A stretch of 33,421 bases of DNA from an uncultured Oscillospiraceae bacterium (GTDB lineage Bacteria > Bacillota > Clostridia > Oscillospirales > Oscillospiraceae): NCBI GenBank assembly GCA_949841355.1, contig CATKZP010000024.1, positions 1 through 33,421 of the forward strand, in the 5' to 3' direction. Of this stretch, positions 7,728-14,988 are shown one piece after another. The notes under the pieces are model-generated. The model was given only the letters and a program-made list of their open reading frames with translations, made no database searches and was not told where the DNA came from. Both the position numbers and the translations under genes were made by a program. The stretch's first letter is position 1; the number at the start of each line of letters is the position of its first letter.

Positions 7728-8120
7728 TCACTTCATGATCTCTGTTTTCCGCCCACCGCCATGCCGCGCCAGCCGCTCCCGGCAGTGCTCCGGCAGGCTC
7801 AAAACGATCGCGCGCGCCAGGGCGGCGGTTTCTTCCCTTGTCAGGTCAAATCCCACCGCCGGGAGCCGATTGCAAATTACTTCCACGCATCGGAGCATAT
7901 CCTTTGCCAGCAGATAGCCGGTATCTGTCAGGTAGATTTTTCCGTATTTCTCCCGCACCAGGAGGTTCATATCCATCAGAGTCGCCATCATTTTCGTGAC
8001 AGAGGCTTTCGAGCAGTTCAAAGCCTTTGCCACAGCCTGCGTCCCCACGTCTGGAGTGCTTTTGCCCAATTCGTAGATCGCCAGCAGATAGTGAAGGTGA
8101 GATTCACGCAATTTCGCCAT
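7728..8120 (-). CDS. DtxR/MntR-like transcriptional regulator with a degenerate metal site
   Basis: A 130-residue protein. The N-terminal winged helix (residues 5-70) matches MntR/DtxR: Y-L-x-x-I-Y-E-L, a recognition helix with S-K-A-S-V-T-K-M, and a wing ending EKYGKIYLTDTG. The ATG at 8120 has GGAGGAG five bases upstream; an upstream ORF extension lacks a ribosome site. Aligned by eye to B. subtilis MntR, its ligands D8, E11, H77, E99, E102 and H103 become H10, L13, C78, L101, A104 and I105. The classical Mn/Fe site is therefore largely gone, while four Cys (36, 78, 83, 113) are present. It lies last in the feo cluster, so it is the obvious candidate to bind the GTTAG-N6-CTAAC sites. What it senses is open. 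Confidence 0.8.
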   Translation of the reverse strand: MAKLRESHLHYLLAIYELGKSTPDVGTQAVAKALNCSKASVTKMMATLMDMNLLVREKYGKIYLTDTGYLLAKDMLRCVEVICNRLPAVGFDLTREETAALARAIVLSLPEHCRERLARHGGGRKTEIMK

Positions 8121-8209
8121 TTGATCTCCTCCCGCAGGGGAAAAGGCATGGGCGGATATCGCGCGCCCATGCCTCCTCACCATGTTATCACTCTATTATT
8201 TTGGTTCTT

Positions 8210-8230
8210 CACCCCGCCTCCGGCGGGGTG
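8210..8230 (-). terminator. Hairpin between the Cys-rich peptide and regulator genes
   Basis: Perfect 9-bp stem CACCCCGCC/GGCGGGGTG with a 3-base loop, 15 bases after the stop of the Cys-rich peptide. No T-tract follows on either strand. It may end most feo transcripts or reduce expression of the downstream regulator. Confidence 0.5.
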
Positions 8231-8245
8231 AGCAAAACCGGTTTC

Positions 8246-8386
8246 TCAGTGACAGCCCCGGCAGTTCCCGCAGTCACCGTCGCAGCCTCCGCCGGACCTG
8301 CGGGACTTCCACAAAGACCGGACGGCCAATGCCACAACAGCGATTAGCGCAGCAACCACGATGATGTTTCCCAGTATAGCAGGCAT
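8246..8386 (-). CDS. FeoB-associated Cys-rich membrane peptide
   Basis: A small gene of 46 codons starting at the ATG at 8386 with AAAGGAG nine bases upstream. The product has one membrane helix (about residues 5-23), a short basic stretch (WKSRR) and a Cys-rich tail with four Cys in C-x3-C-x2-C-x2-C spacing, ending in His. This matches the small 'FeoB-associated Cys-rich membrane protein' family that follows feoB in many Firmicutes, similar in role to FeoC-type accessory peptides. The Cys cluster could bind iron or pass it to FeoB (inference). It starts 25 bases after the feoB stop. Confidence 0.85.
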   Translation of the reverse strand: MPAILGNIIVVAALIAVVALAVRSLWKSRRSGGGCDGDCGNCRGCH

Positions 8387-8411
8387 ATTCGGTCGCTCCT
8401 TTCCGGGCCGG

Positions 8412-10631
8412 TCACTTCGCGGCGGCCACGGAGGTCAGCCGCCGGGCATTCTCCTCGCTCTGATAACCCTTGCGGAACAGCAGGTAGAGAATACCGGCCA
8501 ACAGAACCAAGGCCACAGCGGTCCACAGGCTGAAGCTGGCGGCACCCGTGATCAGCCCGCCAATCTGGTAGACGATGAGAGCGGCCACATAGGCGAACAC
8601 GCACATATAGCCGATGGCGAAGGCGGTCCACCTGGCGTTGTTCATCTCCCGCTTGATGGCCCCCATGGCGGCGAAGCAGGGGGCGCAGAGGAGATTGAAG
8701 ATCATGAAGCTGTAGGCGGTGAGAGCGCCGAAGTCCGCCCCCACCAGGGTCCAGATCTCCTCGCCGTTCTCACTGACCTCACCGGCGAAGTGGTAGAGCG
8801 TGGCCATGGTGCCCACAACATTCTCCTTAGCGATCAGGCCGGTGAAGGAGGCCACGGTGGCCTTCCAGGCCATATCGCCCCTCCAGCCCAGGGGATAGAA
8901 GATCCAGGCGATGGCATTGCCGATGGCGGCCAGCAGGGAGGTATTGTTGTCCTCCACCGGGCCAAACACGCCGTCAGTAAAGCCGTAGCCCTGGAGGAAC
9001 CACAGCACGATGGTGGACAGCAGGATCACCGTCCCCGCCCGCTTGATGAAGGACCATCCCCGTTCCCAGGTGGCCCGCAGGACGTTTCCAGCGGAGGGGG
9101 CGTGGTAGGCCGGCAGTTCCATGACGAAGGGGGCGGGCTCCCCGGCGAAGGCCTTGAACTTTTTCAGCATGATGCCGGAGATCACCACGGCGGTGATGCC
9201 GATGAAGAAGGCCGAGGTGGCCACCAGGGAGGAGCCGCCGAACACCGCCCCGGCGAACAGGCCGATGATGGGCATTTTGGCCCCGCAGGGGATGAAGCCG
9301 GTGGTCATGATGGTCATTTTCCGGTCCCGGTCCTGCTCGATGGTCCGGGAGGCCATGATGCCGGGAACGCCGCAGCCGGTGGCCACCAGCATGGGGATGA
9401 AACTCTTTCCGGAGAGTCCGAAACGCCGGAAGATGCGGTCCATGATGAAGGCGATCCGGGCCATATAGCCGCAGTCCTCCAGGATGGCCAGCAGCAGGAA
9501 CAGCACCAGCATCTGGAGCACGAAGCCCAGCACCGCGCCCACGCCGGCCACAATACCGTCCATGATCAGGCCGTACAGCCAGCCGCTGACGTTCAGGGAG
9601 GTGAGGACGCTGTCAAAGAACCCGGGAACCATCTCGCCAAAGAAGGTATCGTTGGCCCAGTCGGTGCCCCAGGAGCCGATGCCGATGCCCCACTCCTCTC
9701 CCTCGAACAGACCCGCCGGGGAAGTGCCCATGGCGATGGAGTAGATCAGGAACATGACTGCCGCGAAGATGGGCAGTGCCAGGATGCGGTTGGTCACCAC
9801 CTGGTCGATTTTGTCGGAGACGGACAGGCTGCCCTTGGCCGCCTTTTTCTTGACGGACTTGCTCACCACGCCGTTGATGTAGGCGTACCGCTGGTTGGTG
9901 ATGATGCTCTCCGCGTCGTCGTCCATCTCCCGCTCGCAGTCGGCGATATGCGCCTCCAGGTGGACCTTCAGATCGGAGGGGAGGGCCAGCTCCTCCATCA
10001 CCTTTTCGTCCCGCTCAAAGACCTTGATGGCGTACCAGCGCAGATAGCTGTCCGCCACCCTGCCCTGGATGGACTCCTCGATGTGGGCCAGGGCGTGCTC
10101 CACGCTGCCGGTGAACACATGGGGCGGCTCCCCGGCCTGATGGTTTTGCGCCATGGCCGCAGTCCGTTCGGCGGCGGCCATGCCCCCCTCGCCTTTGAGC
10201 GCGGACATCTCCACCACCTCGCAGCCCAGGGCGGCCCCCAGCTTGGCAAGGTCGATGGCGTCGCCGTTTTTCCGCACCAGGTCGATCATGTTCACGGCCA
10301 CCACCACGGGCAGGCCCAGCTCGATGAGCTGGGTGGTGAGATAGAGGTTGCGCTCAATGTTGGTGCCGTCCACAATGTTGAGGATGGCGTCCGGCTTCTC
10401 CTTCACCAGATACGATCGGGCCACCACCTCCTCCAAGGTGTAGGGGGACAGGGAATAGATGCCGGGCAGGTCTTGGATGACCACATCCCTGCGGCCCTTC
10501 AGCCTGCCCTCCTTCTTTTCCACGGTGACGCCGGGCCAGTTGCCCACATACTGGCTGGAGCCGGTGAGGGCGTTGAACAGCGTGGTCTTGCCACAGTTGG
10601 GGTTGCCCGCCAGGGCGATCTTCATGTCCAT
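8412..10631 (-). CDS. feoB: Ferrous iron transport protein B
   Basis: A 739-residue Fe(II) transporter of the cytoplasmic membrane. The N-terminal GTPase domain has G1 GNPNCGKTT (residues 9-17), the switch region after VGNWPGVTVE, G3 DLPG, G4 NMID (the usual FeoB variant of NKxD) and a G5-like MSALKG. A helical GDI domain follows, then the polytopic core with two Gate-type repeats containing GCGVPGIMA and the C-terminal FNLLCAPC stretch with conserved Cys. The start ATG at 10631 has GGGAGAGG upstream; the ATG six bases later lacks its own site. It lies 53 bases after the second feoA, with a GTTAG-N6-CTAAC box in that gap. The long ORF on the opposite strand is a coding shadow. Confidence 0.97.
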   Translation of the reverse strand: MDMKIALAGNPNCGKTTLFNALTGSSQYVGNWPGVTVEKKEGRLKGRRDVVIQDLPGIYSLSPYTLEEVVARSYLVKEKPDAILNIVDGTNIERNLYLTTQLIELGLPVVVAVNMIDLVRKNGDAIDLAKLGAALGCEVVEMSALKGEGGMAAAERTAAMAQNHQAGEPPHVFTGSVEHALAHIEESIQGRVADSYLRWYAIKVFERDEKVMEELALPSDLKVHLEAHIADCEREMDDDAESIITNQRYAYINGVVSKSVKKKAAKGSLSVSDKIDQVVTNRILALPIFAAVMFLIYSIAMGTSPAGLFEGEEWGIGIGSWGTDWANDTFFGEMVPGFFDSVLTSLNVSGWLYGLIMDGIVAGVGAVLGFVLQMLVLFLLLAILEDCGYMARIAFIMDRIFRRFGLSGKSFIPMLVATGCGVPGIMASRTIEQDRDRKMTIMTTGFIPCGAKMPIIGLFAGAVFGGSSLVATSAFFIGITAVVISGIMLKKFKAFAGEPAPFVMELPAYHAPSAGNVLRATWERGWSFIKRAGTVILLSTIVLWFLQGYGFTDGVFGPVEDNNTSLLAAIGNAIAWIFYPLGWRGDMAWKATVASFTGLIAKENVVGTMATLYHFAGEVSENGEEIWTLVGADFGALTAYSFMIFNLLCAPCFAAMGAIKREMNNARWTAFAIGYMCVFAYVAALIVYQIGGLITGAASFSLWTAVALVLLAGILYLLFRKGYQSEENARRLTSVAAAK

Positions 10632-10652
10632 TTGGATCCTCTCCCTTCGAGT

Positions 10653-10668
10653 GTTAGGTAAGGCTAAC
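10653..10668. promoter_or_regulatory. GTTAG-N6-CTAAC operator, site B (feoA-feoB gap)
   Basis: GTTAG (10653-10657), six bases, CTAAC (10664-10668). Read on the minus strand, the same bases (AGGTTAGCCTTACCTAA) also match the classical DtxR/IdeR consensus with very few mismatches, so this site fits both spacings. A GGCTAA-AGG-TTAGCC hairpin could form in the mRNA here. No clear promoter is visible in the 53-base gap, so it may tune internal initiation or readthrough to feoB. Confidence 0.55.
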
Positions 10669-10684
10669 CTTTAGCCAAAAAAAT

Positions 10685-10906
10685 TCAGCCCACCTCGATC
10701 AACTCCGCGTCGGCCTTTCTGACGCTGAGCTCATAGCCCCGGACGTTCAGCTCCATGGGATCGCCCAGAGGGGCCACCTTGCGCACAAAGATCTCCACGC
10801 CCTTGGTGATGCCCATATCCATGATACGCCGCTTCACCGGGCCTTCGCCGTGCAGCTTCGCCACGATCACGGTTTCGCCCACCTTGACATCCTTCAATGT
10901 TTTCAT
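10685..10906 (-). CDS. feoA: FeoA family protein (second copy)
   Basis: A 73-residue cytoplasmic SH3-like protein. It has the typical opening L-x-D-V-x-x-G-E, the R-R-I-M-D-M-G-I-T-K-G-V motif in the middle and a G-Y-E-L-S-V-R-K end. FeoA is thought to bind FeoB and modulate its GTPase-coupled iron transport. AAAGGAG lies upstream of the ATG, only 14 bases after the stop of the first feoA, so they are cotranscribed. It is closer to the canonical FeoA pattern than the first copy. Confidence 0.93.
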   Translation of the reverse strand: MKTLKDVKVGETVIVAKLHGEGPVKRRIMDMGITKGVEIFVRKVAPLGDPMELNVRGYELSVRKADAELIEVG

Positions 10907-10920
10907 GCTGCCTCGCTCCT

Positions 10921-11133
10921 TTATACCTGAATTCGATTCGCCATTGTTTTGTCCAGCGCGATTCGGCTGTCCTTTACCTGCACAATCAGGTTCCCTCCGA
11001 TTTCGCTGACCACCGTCACAGCGCTGTCCACCACAAAGCCCAGTTCCGCCAAATGCTGGCGCACATCGTCCTTGCCGGAGATTTTGCGGACCGTGACCGT
11101 CTCTCCGGCCTTTGCCATTGTCAGCGGCATCAT
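10921..11133 (-). CDS. feoA: FeoA family protein (first copy)
   Basis: A 70-residue SH3-like protein with the G-E-T-V opening, an H-L-A-E-L-G-F-V motif where FeoA proteins have R-L-x-x-x-G-[FI], and a final D-S-R-I-A-L-D-K-x-M-A. It is the first gene of the feo operon, started by the ATG at 11133 behind GGGAGGCG. Two adjacent feoA genes before feoB are common in clostridia and may form a mixed regulator of FeoB. Promoter and operator C lie just upstream. Confidence 0.9.
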   Translation of the reverse strand: MMPLTMAKAGETVTVRKISGKDDVRQHLAELGFVVDSAVTVVSEIGGNLIVQVKDSRIALDKTMANRIQV

Positions 11134-11153
11134 TTCTTCGCCTCCCTCTGCAA

Positions 11154-11216
11154 CGAGGTTAGCAATTACTAACCTCGAATCGGCCTTAGTTTACCACCGC
11201 TAACCGAAGATGTCAA
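11154..11216 (-). promoter_or_regulatory. feo operon promoter with GTTAG-N6-CTAAC operator, site C
   Basis: On the minus strand, TTGACA (11211-11216), a 17-base spacer and TAAACT (11188-11193). The operator, with perfect 9-bp arms CGAGGTTAG and CTAACCTCG around six bases (11154-11177), begins about ten bases after the -10 and covers the expected start point, a repressor position. A GGTTAG half-site also lies in the promoter spacer (11200-11205). Confidence 0.75.
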
Positions 11217-11328
11217 GACCATTTTGAGAAAAATCTGCATTTCGAATTAGGATCTGCTGACCCCACGCAAAAACGACCTACGCAGGGGGCGAATCTAAAC
11301 GGTCCGGCGGCGAAGGGGCGGTCCCACG

Positions 11329-11922
11329 TTATGCTGATACGGCCAGTTTTTCGATGGGCGTTCCCTGCTCGTACAGGTTCACGTAGGTATGGATACATCT
11401 GCGGTAAGAGGCGAAGCGCGCCTCCACTTCCGTCGGATCACCGTATGATTTCCAGAATCCGCAGCAGGTGAAATTCCGTCCCCGGTTCTCGATAAAGCCG
11501 ATGACATCCCGGAGCGGGTATCCCAGGAATACGCCGATCTCATGCGGGAATTCCGGTTGGGTTTGCAGACGGCGGGCAAGCTGGTCCAGCAGTCCGTCCA
11601 GGTCAGTGCCGATGTATCCGGCTTTGGCTAAAAACCTTTGGCAGGCGTTGCCGGACAGCAGCCGCTCCAAATGCGTTCGCCGGTATACATAGACGATCGC
11701 CCAACTGGAGCAGGGTCGCTCCAAAAGGATTTGGACGGCGAGGCCCAGGGGAGCCAGCCGCTTATCCCACTGCCGGACCTTCTGGCGGGAGATCTCCAAC
11801 GGGGAACGGTTGAAGCTGAAAATGCTTCCCGGCTTTATCCCGGCCAGCGTCGGGGCGCATTGCCGGACCAGCACGGCCTCGAACGTCTGGGAGCGGCTGG
11901 TGGATCGACCGATCACTGCCAT
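11329..11922 (-). CDS. DUF3793 family protein
   Basis: A 197-residue soluble protein of the clostridial DUF3793 type. It has an early Cys (QCAPTLAGIKPG), a C-S-S-W-A-I-V-Y-V-Y-R segment and the F-P-H-E-I-G-[VI]-F-L-G-Y-P-L-x-D-V-x-G-F-I-x-N pattern, followed by a Cys pair (FTCCGFWKSYGD). The function is unknown; members commonly sit next to flavodoxin and iron-uptake genes. The ATG at 11922 lies inside the end of the flavodoxin gene (10-base overlap), so translation is probably coupled. Longer in-frame extensions run antiparallel through flavodoxin and are rejected. Control by the flavodoxin promoter suggests expression under iron limitation (inference). Confidence 0.85.
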   Translation of the reverse strand: MAVIGRSTSRSQTFEAVLVRQCAPTLAGIKPGSIFSFNRSPLEISRQKVRQWDKRLAPLGLAVQILLERPCSSWAIVYVYRRTHLERLLSGNACQRFLAKAGYIGTDLDGLLDQLARRLQTQPEFPHEIGVFLGYPLRDVIGFIENRGRNFTCCGFWKSYGDPTEVEARFASYRRCIHTYVNLYEQGTPIEKLAVSA

Positions 11923-12347
11923 ACCGCCAGCTTCCTGCCCAGCTCTTTGCAGGCATCCTCGCCGCTTACGTCCGGCGCCTCGTTGACCGCCAGACCATTT
12001 TCCTCCAGAAGGCAGGCCCCGGCGTCGCGGCAGCGGTGGCACCAGTCCCGCATCCACTGGCCGTCCCCCCAGCCGTAGGAGCCGAACAGGGCGATCCGCC
12101 TGCCGCTGAGCGAACCCTCCAAGGCGGCGAACATCGGCTCGAATTCCATTTCCTCCAGCACCTCGCAGCCCATGGCGGGACAGCCGAAGGCCACGGCGCT
12201 GTAGGCGGTGAGCCGGTCGGCGGAAAACTCCCCGGGCCCCAGCAGCTCCGCCTCGCCGCCGGCGGCCCGGACGCCTTGGGCGATATGATCCGCCATAGCC
12301 TTCGTGTTTCCAGTCCCGCTCCAAAATACGATCGCGATCTTGTTCAT
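11913..12347 (-). CDS. Flavodoxin
   Basis: A 144-residue FMN protein of the short-chain flavodoxin fold. The FMN phosphate loop is WSGTGNT (residues 9-15), with later loops F-G-C-P-A-M-G-C near 54-61 and FGSYGWGDG near 88-96 that contact the isoalloxazine. It is an electron carrier that can replace ferredoxin when iron is short. AAAGGAG precedes the ATG at 12347. The leader is about 120 bases long and holds two GTTAG-N6-CTAAC operators, the second one right at the promoter. The next gene (DUF3793) overlaps its end by 10 bases. Confidence 0.95.
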   Translation of the reverse strand: MNKIAIVFWSGTGNTKAMADHIAQGVRAAGGEAELLGPGEFSADRLTAYSAVAFGCPAMGCEVLEEMEFEPMFAALEGSLSGRRIALFGSYGWGDGQWMRDWCHRCRDAGACLLEENGLAVNEAPDVSGEDACKELGRKLAVWQ

Positions 12348-12375
12348 GCTGAACGCTCCTTTGCAAAATATGTTT

Positions 12376-12391
12376 GTTAGCGTGCGCTAAC
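12376..12391. promoter_or_regulatory. GTTAG-N6-CTAAC operator, site D (flavodoxin leader)
   Basis: GTTAG-CGTGCG-CTAAC, a palindrome apart from its central TG, 28 bases upstream of the flavodoxin ATG and about 60 bases downstream of operator E. A CCCCAGGG/CCCTGGGG hairpin (12409-12430) lies between them. Confidence 0.6.
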
Positions 12392-12453
12392 TCCTGTGTC
12401 CAGAGAGGCCCCAGGGACGGAGCCCTGGGGGAGGAAAAGCGGTCGCTATGCCT

Positions 12454-12510
12454 GTGGTTAGTTGGTGCTAACCACGGGCATACAATACCACAGCGGGGCG
12501 GCTTTGTCAA
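12454..12510 (-). promoter_or_regulatory. Flavodoxin promoter with GTTAG-N6-CTAAC operator, site E
   Basis: On the minus strand, TTGACA (12505-12510), a 17-base spacer and TATTGT (12482-12487). The operator with perfect 8-bp arms GTGGTTAG/CTAACCAC (12454-12475) starts six bases after the -10 and covers the start point, the same layout as at feoA. Confidence 0.75.
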
Positions 12511-12582
12511 GAGAAGTCCGCCGGCGCGAATGATTTTCTTTCGTTCCTTTGTGTTCAACGCACCATAGGGCTGCCCGCCGAG

Positions 12583-12616
12583 GGGAGCGCGCCGACGCTT
12601 TCACCGGCGCGCTCCC
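12583..12616 (-). terminator. Hairpin downstream of cysK
   Basis: Perfect 12-bp stem GGGAGCGCGCCG / CGGCGCGCTCCC with a 10-base loop, seven bases after the cysK stop and before the flavodoxin promoter. Its stability and position suggest the end of the metY-cysK transcript; no clear T-tract follows. Confidence 0.6.
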
Positions 12617-12623
12617 TCTGTGC

Positions 12624-13556
12624 TCAATCCGCAAACATCGGTGTGGACAGGTAGCGGCCGCCGGCGTCCGGAAAAAGGACCACGATGGTCTTTCCGCTGT
12701 TTTCAGGCCGCTTGGCCAGACGGACCGCAGCATGGAGCGCGGCACCGGAGGAGATGCCCACCAGGATGCCCTCCCTGCGCCCCACCAGCCGCCCGGCGGC
12801 AAAGGCGTCCTCGCTGGACACGGGGATGATCTCGTCGTAAACGGCGGTGTCCAGAACCTCCGGCACAAAGCCCGCGCCGATGCCCTGTATTTTGTGGGCT
12901 CCGGAGCGTCCCCCGCTGAGGACAGGGGAGTCCTCGGGCTCCACCGCCACCACTTTCACCGCCGGGTTTTGCTCTTTCAAGTACTGCCCCACGCCGGTGA
13001 TGGTGCCGCCGGTGCCCACGCCCGCCACAAAGATGTCCACCTGCCCGTCGGTATCTGCCCAGATCTCCGGGCCGGTAGTGGAGCGGTGGGCGGCGGGATT
13101 GGCCGGGTTGACAAACTGGCCGGGGATGAAGCTGTTGGGAATCTCCTGTGCCAGCTCCTCTGCCTTGGCGATGGCCCCTTTCATCCCCTTAGCCCCTTCG
13201 GTAAGAACCAGCTCCGCGCCGTAGGCCTTCATCAGCTGCCGGCGCTCCACGCTCATGGTCTCCGGCATGGTGAGGATGACGCGGTAGCCCCGGGCCGCCG
13301 CCACAGAGGCCAGCCCGATCCCCGTGTTGCCGGAGGTGGGCTCGATAATGGTGGAGCCGGGCTTCAATTTTCCGCCGGTCTCCGCCCGGTCGATCATGGC
13401 CTTGGCGATGCGGTCCTTCACCGACCCGGCGGGATTGAAATACTCCAGCTTTGCCAGGAGGCGGGCCGGCAGCCCCGCTTCCCTCTCGATATGGGTCAGC
13501 TCCAGCAAGGGCGTTTTGCCGATCAGCTGGTCGGAAGATGTGTAGATATTGGACAT
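12624..13556 (-). CDS. cysK: Cysteine synthase (O-acetylserine sulfhydrylase)
   Basis: A 310-residue PLP enzyme making cysteine from O-acetylserine and sulfide. The PLP lysine is K47 in [10 protein letters not shown], the substrate loop is TSGNTG (residues 74-79), and the phosphate-binding loop is G-V-G-T-G-G-T. The length is normal for CysK. AGGAGA precedes the ATG, 15 bases after the metY stop, so the two form an operon. The C-terminus is a little short of the classical regulatory tail. The probable regulator is the divergent Rrf2 protein upstream of metY. Confidence 0.95.
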   Translation of the reverse strand: MSNIYTSSDQLIGKTPLLELTHIEREAGLPARLLAKLEYFNPAGSVKDRIAKAMIDRAETGGKLKPGSTIIEPTSGNTGIGLASVAAARGYRVILTMPETMSVERRQLMKAYGAELVLTEGAKGMKGAIAKAEELAQEIPNSFIPGQFVNPANPAAHRSTTGPEIWADTDGQVDIFVAGVGTGGTITGVGQYLKEQNPAVKVVAVEPEDSPVLSGGRSGAHKIQGIGAGFVPEVLDTAVYDEIIPVSSEDAFAAGRLVGRREGILVGISSGAALHAAVRLAKRPENSGKTIVVLFPDAGGRYLSTPMFAD

Positions 13557-13571
13557 AACGGATTTCTCCTC

Positions 13572-14858
13572 TTATTTCTGTGCGGCGGCGGCGAAGCCTT
13601 TTTCCAGGTCGGCGATGATATCGTCGATATGCTCGGTGCCGATGGACAGCCGGATAGTATTGGGCCTGATGCCCTGATCCAGCAGCTCCTCGGGGGAGAG
13701 CTGGGAGTGGGTGGTGGTGGCCGGGTGGATGACCAGAGACTTCACGTCCGCCACGTTGGCCAGCAGGGAGAAAATCTCCAGATGGTCGATAAACCTGTGG
13801 GCCGACCCCTGCCCGCCCTTGATCTCAAAGGTAAAGATAGACGCGCCGCCGTTGGGGAAATACTTCTCATACAGGACATGGTCGGGATGCTCAGGCAGGC
13901 TGGGGTGGTTGACCTTCTCCACCTGGGGATGGTTGACCAGATACTCCACCACTTTTTTGGTGTTTTCAGCGTGGCGTTCTACCCGAAGGGACAGGGTCTC
14001 CACTCCCTGGAGAAGCAGAAAGGCATTGAAGGGTGAAATCGCTGCTCCGGTGTCCCGCAGGAGGATAGCCCGGATGTAGGTGACAAAGGCGGCGGGGCCG
14101 GCGGCGTCCACAAAGCTGACTCCGTGGTAGCTGGGGTTGGGCGCGGCGATGGGTGCGTATCTGCCTGATGCGTTCCAGTCAAATTTGCCGCTGTCCACGA
14201 TGATGCCGCCCAGCGTGGTGCCGTGACCGCCGATGAACTTGGTGGCGGAATGGACTACAATGTCCGCGCCATGCTCAATGGGGCGAATCAAATAGGGCGT
14301 CCCAAAGGTGTTGTCGATGACCAGAGGCAGGCCATGGGCGTGGGCGATCTCAGCGATGGCGTCAATGTCGGGGATGTCGCTGTTAGGATTGCCCAAGGTC
14401 TCCAGGTAAATGGCTTTGGTGTTGGGCTGGATGGCGGCGGTAACGGCGTTCAGGTCATGGACGTCCACAAAGGAAGCCTGAATACCGTATTGGGGCAGGG
14501 TGTGGGCCAGCAGGTTATAGCTGCCGCCGTAGATGGTCTTTTGGGCCACGATATGCTCTCCCGCCTGAGCCAGGGCCTGGATGACGTAAGTGATCGCCGC
14601 GGCGCCGGAGGCGGTGGCCAGCGCCGCCACACCCCCCTCCAGGGCGGCCAGTCGTCTCTCCAATACATCCTGAGTGGAGTTGGTGAGCCGACCGTAGATG
14701 TTGCTGGCGTCCGCCAGACCGAACCGGGCGGCGGCGTGGGCGGCGTTTCGGAACACATAGGAGGTGGTCTGATAGATGGGCACCGCCCGGGCATCGGTGG
14801 CGGGGTCGGGCTGCTCCTGGCCCACATGGAGCTGCAAGGTCTCAAATTTATAACTCAT
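13572..14858 (-). CDS. metY: O-acetylhomoserine sulfhydrylase
   Basis: A 428-residue PLP enzyme of the Cys/Met metabolism family. It makes homocysteine from O-acetylhomoserine and sulfide, and can act in cysteine formation in some bacteria. Features are H-V-G-Q-E-Q-P-D-P near the start, the YGR-x-TNST motif, VIDNTFGTPY, the PLP lysine in HSATKFIGGHGTT and the long insert typical of MetY as opposed to MetB. The ATG at 14858 follows GAGGGG; an earlier in-frame start would lie in the leader. It is the first gene of the metY-cysK operon, reading away from the Rrf2 gene. Confidence 0.93.
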   Translation of the reverse strand: MSYKFETLQLHVGQEQPDPATDARAVPIYQTTSYVFRNAAHAAARFGLADASNIYGRLTNSTQDVLERRLAALEGGVAALATASGAAAITYVIQALAQAGEHIVAQKTIYGGSYNLLAHTLPQYGIQASFVDVHDLNAVTAAIQPNTKAIYLETLGNPNSDIPDIDAIAEIAHAHGLPLVIDNTFGTPYLIRPIEHGADIVVHSATKFIGGHGTTLGGIIVDSGKFDWNASGRYAPIAAPNPSYHGVSFVDAAGPAAFVTYIRAILLRDTGAAISPFNAFLLLQGVETLSLRVERHAENTKKVVEYLVNHPQVEKVNHPSLPEHPDHVLYEKYFPNGGASIFTFEIKGGQGSAHRFIDHLEIFSLLANVADVKSLVIHPATTTHSQLSPEELLDQGIRPNTIRLSIGTEHIDDIIADLEKGFAAAAQK

Positions 14859-14889
14859 GGGAAGATTCCCCTCTCTTTGGGTCGATACC

Positions 14890-14918
14890 ACTATATACCT
14901 ATAAACCTACTTTGTCAA
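14890..14918 (-). promoter_or_regulatory. metY-cysK promoter
   Basis: On the minus strand, TTGACA (14913-14918), a 17-base spacer and TATAGT (14890-14895). The -35 is part of the inverted repeat TGTCAAT-N6-ATTGACA (14913-14932), and the spacer has repeated ATACC/AAACC steps, so regulator contact here is plausible. Confidence 0.75.
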
Positions 14919-14932
14919 TTGGTATATTGACA
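14913..14932. promoter_or_regulatory. Inverted repeat between metY and the Rrf2 gene, candidate operator
   Basis: TGTCAAT and ATTGACA arms (7 bp) with a six-base spacer, overlapping the metY -35 and lying five bases before the Rrf2 gene's own -35. It is in the right place for one Rrf2-type dimer to control both directions. Confidence 0.45.
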
Positions 14933-14936
14933 TGGA

Positions 14937-14965
14937 TTGAATTCCTATCGACCTTGTGGTATGAT
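14937..14965 (+). promoter_or_regulatory. Promoter of the Rrf2 regulator gene
   Basis: TTGAAT (14937-14942), a 17-base spacer and TATGAT (14960-14965). A CCTATC/GATAGG inverted repeat (14944-14949 and 14963-14968) spans the spacer and -10. Confidence 0.6.
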
Positions 14966-14988
14966 AGGAAAAACTAGGAGGGATCTTT

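Noticed and set aside
8361..10661. 766-codon open frame on the plus strand opposite feoB
   Set aside because: It is fully antisense to a well-recognised FeoB, has a His/Gly/Asp/Gln-rich composition typical of GC-rich coding shadows and no recognisable motif.
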